Origin: Apibacter muscae
GTDB lineage: Bacteria > Bacteroidota > Bacteroidia > Flavobacteriales > Weeksellaceae
Assembly: GCF_007845635.1 (NCBI RefSeq)
Contig: NZ_SELG01000038.1
Coordinates: forward strand, 32,513-96,512
Length of the DNA: 64,000 bases
Direction: 5' to 3'
Shown: positions 55,095 through 63,877 of the stretch, piece by piece
How positions within the stretch are numbered: position 1 is the first letter of the stretch
How the letters are laid out: the number at the start of each line of letters is the position of its first letter
Notes under the pieces: model-generated
The model's database searches: none
Told to the model about the DNA's origin: nothing
What the model saw: only the letters and a program-made list of their open reading frames with translations
Made by a program: the position numbers and the translations under genes

Positions 55095-56834
55095 ATGAAA
55101 TTGTCCTACAAACACAAAATATTCTTTACTTTCTTAATAATTTTTGCATTGTACTCCTTTGTATTAGTTTTTTTTCAGCAAAAAGAAGAAAAAAAGTTTA
55201 AAACAGAGGCTTTAGAAAATTCCTTAGCCAATTATACACAAATTATACATAACTATGTTCAACAAGAACATTTGCTAAAGAACAATTTAGAAATTTCTAA
55301 AGTAAACCATCTTGCAGATTTATTACCTAAAGATATAAGAATAACCTTAATTGCAAGAGATGGAAAAGTTTTGTATGACAATGATGTTCAAAATATTCAA
55401 AAATTAGAGAATCATTTAAATAGACCAGAAATTAAACAGACGCTCTATTTAAGAGATAGAGGTATAAATATAAGAAAATCTGTATCCACACAGCATGAAT
55501 ATATGTATTATGCCCAATTGTTTGATAATTATTTTGTACGGGTTGCTTTGCCTTACAATATACAAACCCAGAAATTTTTTAAAACGGATAATGCCTTTAT
55601 TTACTTAACCATTATAATTTTTATATTAGTACTTATTTTATTAAATGCTGTTGCCAATCGTTTTAACAAATCTATAGTACAACTAAAATTGTTGGTAAGT
55701 CAGGTAAAAGAAGGAAAACATTTATCAGCACAAGTAACTTTTCAAGACGATGATTTAGGGGAAGTAGGGGAAGAGCTTCAAGAAATATTTCAACAAAAAC
55801 TGGAAAGCGAAAAACAATTGAAACAAGAACAAGAGAAGATTATTTTTCACTTTCAACATGTTGAAGAAGGAGTAGGAATTTTTAATTCTGATAATAGTGT
55901 AATCTATTATAATTCCCAACTTATTCAATATATAAATTTACTTACAGATCAGCCATCTTTAGAACTTAAAGAAATTTTCAAGCAAGATTTTTTTAGACCC
56001 GTAACAGAATTTCTTTCCAAAACAGATGAAAATCTAAACCATACTTCAATTACTATTTATAAAGAAGATAAAGTTTGGTTAATTGAAGCTATAAAATTTA
56101 AAGATAATAGTTTTGAAATACAAATTAAAGACATTACAAAAGCGGAAAGAACACGCTTGATTAAACAAGAGATGTCAAACAATATTACTCATGAATTGCG
56201 AACTCCGGTAACCAGCATTCGAGCCTATTTAGAAACTTTGAATGAACAAACTTTACCATTAGATAAACAACAATTATTTATAAACAAAGCCTATCAGCAA
56301 TCCATACGTTTGTCTGATTTAGTTGAAGATATAGGATTAATAAGCAAGTTAGAAGAAGCAAAAGAACAATTTAAAAAGGAGCCGGTTTCAATATATCAAT
56401 TAATACAGGAAGTAAGAATTAATTTATCGGATCGATTAATAGCTAATAAAATACAATTAAATTTATTAGTTGATAAAGCACTTACTCTACAAGGGAATTA
56501 TACTCTTTTATTTTCTGTTTTTCAGAATCTTATGGAAAATTCTATCAATTACGGAGGAGAAAACATAGAAATAATTATTGATAACTATAAAGAAGATGAA
56601 AGTTACTTATACTTCTCCTATAGTGATACGGGAAAAGGTCTAGATGAAAAATATTTCAATCGGTTGTTTGAACGATTTTATCGAGCACAAGAGGGAAGAA
56701 CAAGAAATAATGGTGGAACTGGATTAGGTTTGTCCATTGTTAAAAACGCAATACAACTTCATGGAGGAGAAATATTTATTAAGAAAAATATCCCTTCAGG
56801 TCTTACATTTCTTTTTACATTAAAGAAAAGTTAG
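55095..56834 (+). CDS. phoR: PhoR-like sensor histidine kinase
   Basis: The membrane sensor of the operon, 579 residues from the ATG at 55095. An in-frame TTG at 55047 inside phoB would give a hydrophilic, unlikely N-terminus. Two membrane helices (about 8-27 and 166-186) flank a 140-residue periplasmic sensor region. Then come a PAS-like region (250-345), HisKA with the phosphorylated His in NNITHELRTP (His366), and the ATPase domain with ENSINYGG, DTGKGL and GGTGLGLSIVK. The larger periplasmic loop differs from E. coli PhoR. Confidence 0.93.
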   Translation: MKLSYKHKIFFTFLIIFALYSFVLVFFQQKEEKKFKTEALENSLANYTQIIHNYVQQEHLLKNNLEISKVNHLADLLPKDIRITLIARDGKVLYDNDVQNIQKLENHLNRPEIKQTLYLRDRGINIRKSVSTQHEYMYYAQLFDNYFVRVALPYNIQTQKFFKTDNAFIYLTIIIFILVLILLNAVANRFNKSIVQLKLLVSQVKEGKHLSAQVTFQDDDLGEVGEELQEIFQQKLESEKQLKQEQEKIIFHFQHVEEGVGIFNSDNSVIYYNSQLIQYINLLTDQPSLELKEIFKQDFFRPVTEFLSKTDENLNHTSITIYKEDKVWLIEAIKFKDNSFEIQIKDITKAERTRLIKQEMSNNITHELRTPVTSIRAYLETLNEQTLPLDKQQLFINKAYQQSIRLSDLVEDIGLISKLEEAKEQFKKEPVSIYQLIQEVRINLSDRLIANKIQLNLLVDKALTLQGNYTLLFSVFQNLMENSINYGGENIEIIIDNYKEDESYLYFSYSDTGKGLDEKYFNRLFERFYRAQEGRTRNNGGTGLGLSIVKNAIQLHGGEIFIKKNIPSGLTFLFTLKKS

Positions 56835-57133
56835 GAATATTTATGGAAATAAGTTTAAAGCTATTGGAGAATCGTCAATGAATTTTTAATTCCCAACTTA
56901 TAGAATAAGCATGAATAGTACTACTTATTAACTTAAACATAAATTCAAGATTTTATCTAAATGGGTTTAATTCTAAAACTATATCCAAACAGAACAAATT
57001 CAGATATAGAACTTAAAATATATAAATGTAAATCATATAGTCATAAATGTAGAATGAAATTTTTTTTAAAGCTCAATAATTAAAAAAATTTAAAAGGATA
57101 AAAAATTGAGATTTTAATTCAACTTTTTCCAAA

Positions 57134-59182
57134 TTAAAAAACGGTATACCTAACTCCTAGAAATCCTCTGATTCCTTGCATTGAAGCATAATTGTAAGCC
57201 GTATCAAAAGTATAGCCGAAAGGGTTATTTATGGGATCATCTGCAGTCTTATCAAAAGGATCAAAAGGGCGCATCAAAGGATTTTTAGGTTTAATATTTA
57301 ATAAATTTTTTATTCCTCCATAGATTTCAAACCCATTTGTAAAGCCTTTGGTAATTTGTATATTAGCGATCCATTGCCATGGGGAATATTCTTTTCTATA
57401 ATCGTTAGGTTGAATAGGTAATCGCATAGGACCTTTCCAATTACCAGTAAGATCAATGGATAGTTTATTTTTAAAACTATAATTCAAAATTAAATTACCA
57501 GACCATTTAGGGGAATATAATTGATTCTTTTGTTCAAAATCCCCATTTTCATTTTTTTCTCTCGTATAAACATTCATATAAGTAATTCCTGTGGTAATTT
57601 TTAAGGGGAAAGTAAAGGTCCAATCAGTATCAAGAGAAATGCCATTGGAGATCGCATGTCCGTCTAAGTTGTTATAGATAATTTTTTTAGGATCCGTATC
57701 TAAATCTGCAACAATTTTGTTGGTAAAATAAGAGTAGAATCCAGTAATATCTAAATTTAAATTAAAGTGGTTGGTAGTTAAATTTGTGGTATAATTTATA
57801 TTAGAATTGTAAGATTTTTCAGGCTTTAGAGTGTTTTTAATGATTACATCCCTGGCCCCTGTAAGTGCGGCGTGGTCTTCTGTAAATATATTAACAACTC
57901 TAAAACCATTTCCTAGACTCATACGAAAAGTGTTTTTAGAGTCTAGTTTATATTTATAAGCGATTCTAGGTGAATTTATTGAACCGTGAATATTATCATT
58001 GTCGTAACGGTAACCAATTAACAAGTTATTTTTATCATTAAAATTCCAATTATCTTCCACAAAGAAACCAGGTAAATATCTATGAGATGGCTTATTTTTT
58101 AATCCATCCGAAGAAGCTGTAGCTGGGGTATTGTCATCGTAATAGGTATATCTAAAAGTAGCACCTAACATCAAATTGTGAGAATGAATATTCTTATTCC
58201 AATAAGTTTGAGCAAATAGAATTTGTTGTGTAGCCATGAAAGGTTTATTTCCATACCAGGAATTTTGATTGTGCCAATTATAGGAAAATTGAGTATAAAC
58301 CTTTTCTTTAATTGGTAGTTGATAAGTACCTAAAACTTCTAACCTTTTTGTATAAATACTTTCACCATAAACTTCATCACCTCCTCTGTATTTTTTATTC
58401 CAATTCATTTGACCACCCCATCGATCTTCATTGATCCAGCGTAAAGCAAAGTCTGCCCATCTATTTTCATTTCTTCTAAAAGACCACTTATTAAAGACTG
58501 AAATTCTATTTTGCAGGGTTAGATCTGTAAATCCATCGTGATTTTTGTCTATGGGGTTATCATAATAAAAATAATTTAACCCTAATAAACTGGAAACTTT
58601 TTTACCAGCTTTAATTTTTAAGGTTAGATCTGTATTTATTTCTCCCCAGCTAGATCCAGATAGATCTGTACTTAATAAAGGAGCTTTTTTAGGATTTTTA
58701 GTTATAATATTTATAACACCTCCCATGGCTTCAGCACCATATTGAGCAGATGCCGGTCCTTTGATAATTTCTACGCGATCAATCATGCTAGTAGGAATAC
58801 CATTTAATCCGTAAACGGTTGATAAACCGCTAACAATAGGCGTACCATCAATTAAGATTAATGTGTATGGTCCATCCATACCATTAATATGAATATCTCC
58901 CGTGTTACAAACATTACAATTGACTTGAGATTGTATTCCGTTAATCATTCCCATACCATCAAAAAAATTAGTGGCACCACTTTTTTTAAATAATTCTGAG
59001 GACACTATTGTAGTAGGTATAGGGCTTTCAGATTTTTTAATATCCTTTTTCTTACTTGTTATTATAACCTTATCTAATTCATCAACTTCATTTTTTAAAT
59101 AGTTTAATGAATCGGTATAAGTTTGAGAATGAATTAATTGTGTTAAAAATAAAAAATTTACCAGTGATAAATAAAATTTCAT
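57134..59182 (-). CDS. TonB-dependent outer-membrane receptor
   Basis: A 682-residue active-uptake receptor. It has a signal peptide (cleavage near LIHSQ), a plug domain (about 45-165) with [23 protein letters not shown] and [10 protein letters not shown], the TonB-receptor signature [28 protein letters not shown] (with V-D-R-V spelling), and a barrel ending in aromatic VRYTVF. There is no CarboxypepD N-terminal domain, as in siderophore, heme and colicin-I-type receptors. It is divergent from a DtxR-type regulator, so a metal or metal-complex substrate is inferred. Confidence 0.92.
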   Translation of the reverse strand: [682 protein letters not shown]

Positions 59183-59213
59183 CGATTTTAAAATTAGAAA
59201 TACAAAAATACAG

Positions 59214-59248
59214 AATTAGATTAAACTAAGAATAAGTTTAGGTTAATT
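59214..59248. promoter_or_regulatory. Operator candidate between the receptor and the DtxR-type regulator
   Basis: AATTAGATTAAACT (59214-59227) and AGTTTAGGTTAATT (59235-59248) are inverted half-sites that agree at 11 of 14 positions across a 7-bp centre. The right arm resembles the TTAGGTTA core of DtxR/IdeR boxes. It lies 32 bp before the receptor ATG and 41 bp before the regulator ATG, so it could control both. Confidence 0.55.
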
Positions 59249-59288
59249 GTTTTTATTTTTGGTATTATTAATTATTATATTTGCTTAT

Positions 59289-59942
59289 ATGTATTCATCC
59301 ATAGAAGAAAATTATTTAAAGGCACTCTATCTTTTAGCTGATGAGAAAGAAGAAGTTTCTTCTTTAGCTTTAAGTCAAGCTTTAGATATAAAAATGCCAA
59401 CAGTGAATAGCATGATGAAAAAGTTTGCGGATAAAGAACTTATTTATTATAAAAATTATAAACCATTTAAATTAACTAAGAAAGGAAAGAAGGAGGCAGC
59501 CTTAATACTTAGAAAACATAGGCTAACTGAAATGTTTTTAGTTGAAAAAATGGGCTTTGGATGGGAGGATGTTCATGAAATTGCTGAGCAAATAGAGCAT
59601 ATTCATTCAGAAAAATTTTTTAATAAAATGGATGAAATCCTTGGTAATCCTAAGTTTGATCCTCATGGTTCACCAATTCCAGATCTAGATGGCAATATGC
59701 AATGGGTAAATTTTAAAAAACTAAGTGAAAGCAAAGAAGGACAGGTTGTTGTACTATCCGCAATTATTAATGGTTCTAAAGAGTTTTTGGAATATTTAAA
59801 TTCAAAAAAACTAAGTCTAAATTTAGAACTTGAAATTGAATCAGTTGATAATTTTGATGGTAATATGAAGATTAGAATTTTAAAAACGAATGAAACGGTT
59901 ATATTAAGTCGTATGGTAACGGATAAATTACTTATTCAATAA
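59289..59942 (+). CDS. DtxR/MntR-family metal-dependent repressor
   Basis: A 217-residue regulator. The ATG at 59289 begins MYSSIEENYLKALYLL, the normal family start; an upstream in-frame TTG would add a hydrophobic stretch. The N-terminal winged helix has SALDIKMPTVNSMMKKF. The dimerisation and metal-binding domain has AEQIEHIHSEKF, GNPKFDPHGSPIP, and the His/Glu ligands expected of the group. A C-terminal FeoA/SH3-like domain follows. It probably senses Fe or Mn and represses the divergent receptor. Confidence 0.9.
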   Translation: MYSSIEENYLKALYLLADEKEEVSSLALSQALDIKMPTVNSMMKKFADKELIYYKNYKPFKLTKKGKKEAALILRKHRLTEMFLVEKMGFGWEDVHEIAEQIEHIHSEKFFNKMDEILGNPKFDPHGSPIPDLDGNMQWVNFKKLSESKEGQVVVLSAIINGSKEFLEYLNSKKLSLNLELEIESVDNFDGNMKIRILKTNETVILSRMVTDKLLIQ

Positions 59943-60003
59943 TACATATATAAATTAAATAGGGGTTAAATAATAACCCCTACCTGTCATTAAGCTTATA
60001 AAT

Positions 60004-61077
60004 TTAATAGAGGTATAAACTTCTCAAAAGATTTATGTCTACATCTAATTGATTTCTTAAATAATTTTCAACACTTCCGTATTCCGTTTCAATGGTAGAA
60101 AATGCTGTTTCAATATATTCTTTTTGTACTGATGATACATAATAAAAGTTTTCTGCTAAAGGTGTATCTCCATATAAATTCTTCATACTTTCCATGGTAA
60201 CTTCCATAAATTTATTACTTGAAAGATAATCGTTAATTATAGTTTCTCGATCTACCCCTAAAGCAGATAAGAATAAAGCGCTTGCAAAGCCTGTACGATC
60301 CTTACCAGCGGTACAATTGAACATAAGAGGTGTATTTTTAGGATCCATTAGCAAAGCAAAGAACTTTTTATATTCAGGTTGAAAATCCTTTAAAAAAGCT
60401 CTATTCCCATTAATCATGAATTCCTTAGCTTGTTCAGGTGTTCCTGTAGTTAGAATTTGAGTTATATATTCTGTAGACATATTTCCAAAACCTATAGGTA
60501 TTTCAATTCTGTTTTTAACAGAAGGTATATAAGAGTTTTTCGTTTTATCTTTTTCTTCTTGAGTTCTAAAATCTACCGTGGTAACTAAAGGAATTGAATT
60601 TAAATATATAATATCTCTTTGGGAAAGACCATTATAAGCTCCAGATCTAAAAACCGTACCCCATTTAACAAATTTTCCATCCTGAGTAGGAAATCCACCT
60701 AAGTCTCTTACGTTCTTAACAGTGTTTAGTGGTAATTGTCTTAAACCAATGATATTTTTTTCATGTCCATTCCATTCAAAGGTGAACAAATTAAACAAAT
60801 CATTATCAATATAGTATTTACCAGCCTTATTGTGACTCAATAAAAGATTATTTGTACCGACATCTGGATACTTAGATAGCTTCCAATTTCCATCTTTTTT
60901 TACTTCAAGAATATTCTTTTGTGTAGCTTTATCATAATTCAATGAAACTAAGGAATTAATACTTTTGAAGGAACTGGAAGAAGGCAATTTTTCTGCAGCT
61001 TGGTCATCATTGCTACAAGAAGTTATAGCAGTAAGGCTTAAACATAGTAGGCCAATTTTAAATAAAATAGCTTTCAT
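60004..61077 (-). CDS. Lipoprotein tyrosine phosphatase
   Basis: A 357-residue exported phosphatase. The lipobox ends TSC (Cys21). The catalytic P-loop is CTAGKDRTG in the Y_phosphatase3 family form, preceded by NVRDLGGFPTQDG and FRSGAYNGL blocks that belong to the same family. The N-terminal 110 residues form a small beta domain found in related Bacteroidota proteins. It probably acts in the periplasm or on the surface. No kinase or capsule gene is adjacent. Confidence 0.9.
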   Translation of the reverse strand: MKAILFKIGLLCLSLTAITSCSNDDQAAEKLPSSSSFKSINSLVSLNYDKATQKNILEVKKDGNWKLSKYPDVGTNNLLLSHNKAGKYYIDNDLFNLFTFEWNGHEKNIIGLRQLPLNTVKNVRDLGGFPTQDGKFVKWGTVFRSGAYNGLSQRDIIYLNSIPLVTTVDFRTQEEKDKTKNSYIPSVKNRIEIPIGFGNMSTEYITQILTTGTPEQAKEFMINGNRAFLKDFQPEYKKFFALLMDPKNTPLMFNCTAGKDRTGFASALFLSALGVDRETIINDYLSSNKFMEVTMESMKNLYGDTPLAENFYYVSSVQKEYIETAFSTIETEYGSVENYLRNQLDVDINLLRSLYLY

Positions 61078-61379
61078 AAATTATGGGTTCTTTAATTAAT
61101 TTTCGAAGCCAAAGATATATGTATAGATATAATTTCTGGTTTAGATTTGGTTAAGTATTGATTTCATTTCTAATAAATTAGGTAAACAAAGATTGGGTTT
61201 TATTCTATAAGAATAGTTTTTTTTACTAAAATTTAAATTTGGGATAATTACTTAATATTTAATTAAAAATATAAATGCATAATGATAATTTTAATTATTT
61301 TAACTTTAGTTGATGATTTAATAATATCTATTTACAATTAGATTATTAAAAAAAACTAATTTATAAGTAAAATTTTTTA
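61078..61379. other. Gene-free stretch before tRNA-Ser
   Basis: About 300 bp with no supported gene. It contains the promoter of the phosphatase on one side and AT-rich filler on the other. I see no repeat or RNA here. Confidence 0.5.
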
Positions 61380-61387
61380 TACATTTG
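61380..61387 (+). promoter_or_regulatory. -7 box of tRNA-Ser
   Basis: TACATTTG, an exact match and the same octamer used before tRNA-Arg, 14 bp before the mature 5' end. Confidence 0.6.
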
Positions 61388-61400
61388 CATACCAAAATTT

Positions 61401-61487
61401 AGAGAGGTGCTCGAGTGGTTGAAGAGGCTACCCTGGAAAGGTAGTATACGGGTAACTGTATCGAGGGTTCGAATCCCTTCCTCTCTG
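61401..61487 (+). tRNA. tRNA-Ser (anticodon GGA)
   Basis: Acceptor AGAGAGG/CCTCTCT, D arm with GCTCGAGTGG, anticodon stem CTACC/GGTAG with loop CTGGAAA (anticodon GGA), a long variable arm as in class II tRNAs, and T arm GAGGGTTCGAATCCCTT. CCA is not encoded. It borders a region with recombinase and unknown genes. Confidence 0.97.
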
Positions 61488-61494
61488 CAGAATA

Positions 61495-61536
61495 AAAACC
61501 TAATATGTTTATAATTAATATGTTAGGTTTTTTTGT
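61495..61536 (+). terminator. Terminator after tRNA-Ser
   Basis: AAAACCTAA (61495-61503) pairs with TTAGGTTTT (61523-61531), followed by T residues. Confidence 0.75.
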
Positions 61537-61542
61537 TTTCAA

Positions 61543-61567
61543 TAGTTGCTCGACATTTGCTCAACTA
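61543..61567. repeat. Short inverted repeat with embedded GCTC repeats next to tRNA-Ser
   Basis: TAGTTG (61543-61548) and CAACTA (61562-61567) enclose two GCTC copies. It lies between the tRNA terminator and the first island gene, where an integrase binding or attachment arm could be expected. Confidence 0.3.
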
Positions 61568-61589
61568 CTGAATCTTTAAATATTTTTGA

Positions 61590-62813
61590 CTATGCGCAGT
61601 TTATTACTGATTTTAGCCAAAAATATAAATCACATAATTTAGTACTTAAAATATTTTTGTATATAAATGCTAGGACTACAATAGTTACAACAAGAACTAC
61701 AATAGTTAGAATTTTTACGAGTAATAATTTATTTTTCTGCTTTTTAATTGACTTTGATTCTAGGTCTTTTAAATCATTTAAAATTTCTTTCAATTCATCT
61801 CTTCCCTCAATCTTATCTTTAAATTTAGATATATCTTTTTCTATTGCTGATATGGATTCATCAATATTTTTAAAAAAAACAAACCACATTAAGATGAAAA
61901 ATAATACACCTAAAAACAAAAGAGCTATATTCTTCTCAATGCTTTTTCCTGTAAAATCAAAATTATTCAATAGTAAAATATACCCTATTGGAATCCCAAA
62001 TATATAACCTGATACTTTACTAATAGTTTCATATATTCTATCAGTTAATTTTTGAAAATATTCTACTGAAGACGTTTTAATTTTATCAAATGAAAATCCT
62101 GATAGGTATAATCTAAAACTTCTCTCATAATTATTGACTATAGAATCCCAATTTTCAAGGAGGTTTTTATAAAGATTTCCATTTTTATTTAATTCCGAAA
62201 TTAATTCATTTACAAATAGTTGCTTTCTCTCATTGGAATCAATATTATTTAATAGCTGTGTTCTTAAATCTAAAATTCTATTTGCCTTTAAACTTTGTAA
62301 ATCTTTCTCATTATAATTAATATTTAATGAGACTCCATTTTCTGATTTATAAAAAAATAATTCAAGTCTATTTCCTTGTTCTTTCTTGTAGTCTGCAATT
62401 TTGTCAAGTAATGAGATAATTTCTAAATTAGATTTATAGTGGTTTATAATCGTAGGAATAGGGACTGTCTTTCCGTCTCTATAATTTAATTTTTCAATAT
62501 AAAAATTGATATTACTGCATTTTATCTTATTTCCTGATAAAAAATCATTAAAATTCTCGTAATAATTAGGAATATCTCCTGTTTTTATTGTTAAACAAAT
62601 ATTCTGTGATATAAAATTATTGATATCTTCTTTATAAATTGTGCCACCACTTTCTGGAGAAAATATATCATCAATATATTCCCAAACATTTGTGATAACA
62701 TTAATATCCTCAGACTTTAAGTCTGGAATATCACCTTTGATCCCAAACTCAACATTTTCTAAATTTATTAGTCTTTGCTTGAGTAAAATAATGTTATCAA
62801 TTACATCATTCAT
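61590..62813 (-). CDS. Unknown membrane protein with C-terminal helices
   Basis: A 407-residue protein I do not recognise. Residues 1-260 look soluble and mainly helical. Three hydrophobic segments follow, at about 267-283, 294-314 and 364-386, with a charged coiled-coil-like stretch (317-360) between the second and third. It starts 2 bp after the stop of the YejK-like gene, so the two are cotranscribed and probably work together. A soluble sensor plus membrane end is the form of many anti-phage effectors, but that is only an analogy. It reaches close to the tRNA-Ser end. Confidence 0.65.
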   Translation of the reverse strand: MNDVIDNIILLKQRLINLENVEFGIKGDIPDLKSEDINVITNVWEYIDDIFSPESGGTIYKEDINNFISQNICLTIKTGDIPNYYENFNDFLSGNKIKCSNINFYIEKLNYRDGKTVPIPTIINHYKSNLEIISLLDKIADYKKEQGNRLELFFYKSENGVSLNINYNEKDLQSLKANRILDLRTQLLNNIDSNERKQLFVNELISELNKNGNLYKNLLENWDSIVNNYERSFRLYLSGFSFDKIKTSSVEYFQKLTDRIYETISKVSGYIFGIPIGYILLLNNFDFTGKSIEKNIALLFLGVLFFILMWFVFFKNIDESISAIEKDISKFKDKIEGRDELKEILNDLKDLESKSIKKQKNKLLLVKILTIVVLVVTIVVLAFIYKNILSTKLCDLYFWLKSVINCA

Positions 62814-62815
62814 TT

Positions 62816-63796
62816 TTAAATATTAAATGCGGAATCTAATTGCTCGGCTGGAACATTCTTAATTAGAATGTCATTTCCAACTCTTTCTATTTTTCCATTT
62901 TTTATTAATTCTTTTTCAAAGCCAAAAGTATATCCTTTTTCTTTAACTACACTCTTTTTAAAAATATTAAAGTCGTCCCTTTTAGATAAACTAAAATTAC
63001 CACTTAGTTCGATATTCTGACTTGATAGAAAATCACTAAATAAACTAGGCTGCTCTGGATTTATAATTGATGCAATTGAAGAAAGAGTAATATCTTCTTT
63101 ATTTTTGTATTGGCTTTCAAAATAATTAGATATATTTTCCTTAATCAAATCTTTTTTACCTCCAGTAACATTATTCTTCCTTAAATACATATTTATGGCA
63201 TTATCAAGCAATTTAACATTGTATTTTGCTGAGGTAATATCTGTGGAGCCTATAAATTTTTGAAAATAATTTGAAACGTTTCTTGTCCCTTTTATAAAAG
63301 ATAGATATAAAGAATCTCCACGATTCCATTTACTTATATTAATTCTATTTGCTCTTGCTACTTTTTCAATATCAAGTGTCTTTAATTTTTCTATTCCTAA
63401 ATTAGTGTCATCTACTGCAAATTGTGTAGATTTATCTAACATAGCAGTAATAATGAAATCTTCATGCCTTTCTTCATAATGCACAAAAACAATATAGCCT
63501 CCTGTAGCTTTAGGAACTTGTATTTCTTTCTTAAGAATATTCATAGATTCAGTAGAAAAAGTTACAAAATCAAGATTCTGTATATATTGCTTTACTTTTG
63601 TTTGAAAAGGATAATTTGTAATGTCTTCCTCAAAAGTTCCAAAGGTTGGATTTTTAGAACTATAATTTTTAATTAGTTTTTTTACAAACTCTATAACAGT
63701 TTCATCCACTAATAAGTTATGGTCAGAATAATTCAGAGTAGGTAATTCGTCTCCTTCACGAGTGATTTGATGTAAAATAATATTCTTTAAGTCCAT
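62816..63796 (-). CDS. YejK/NdpA-like nucleoid-associated protein in an island
   Basis: A 326-residue protein of the 37-kDa nucleoid-associated family. Diagnostic blocks are the start KNIILHQITREGDE and the middle LDIEKVARANRINISKW followed by YLSFIKGTRNVSNYFQKFIG, which match the enterobacterial YejK pattern. It is less similar to the chromosomal NA37 protein at 48.8 kb than to that group. It is the first gene of a two-gene unit with the membrane protein, between a recombinase and tRNA-Ser, which suggests horizontally acquired DNA. Confidence 0.8.
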   Translation of the reverse strand: MDLKNIILHQITREGDELPTLNYSDHNLLVDETVIEFVKKLIKNYSSKNPTFGTFEEDITNYPFQTKVKQYIQNLDFVTFSTESMNILKKEIQVPKATGGYIVFVHYEERHEDFIITAMLDKSTQFAVDDTNLGIEKLKTLDIEKVARANRINISKWNRGDSLYLSFIKGTRNVSNYFQKFIGSTDITSAKYNVKLLDNAINMYLRKNNVTGGKKDLIKENISNYFESQYKNKEDITLSSIASIINPEQPSLFSDFLSSQNIELSGNFSLSKRDDFNIFKKSVVKEKGYTFGFEKELIKNGKIERVGNDILIKNVPAEQLDSAFNI

Positions 63797-63877
63797 ATTG
63801 ATTTTTTTATATAAAAAGACATGTTTTGATGTTAATATTACAAATATATCACATAATTTTATGTCTATAAATATAAA

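Noticed and set aside
59247..59288. Upstream TTG start of the DtxR-type regulator
   Set aside because: It would add a hydrophobic stretch not found in the family and would overlap the operator candidate; the ATG at 59289 fits the family start.
61590..62007. Plus-strand ORF at 61546-62007
   Set aside because: It is the shadow of the membrane-protein gene on the other strand, with no family features and a composition set by the reverse complement of hydrophobic helices.
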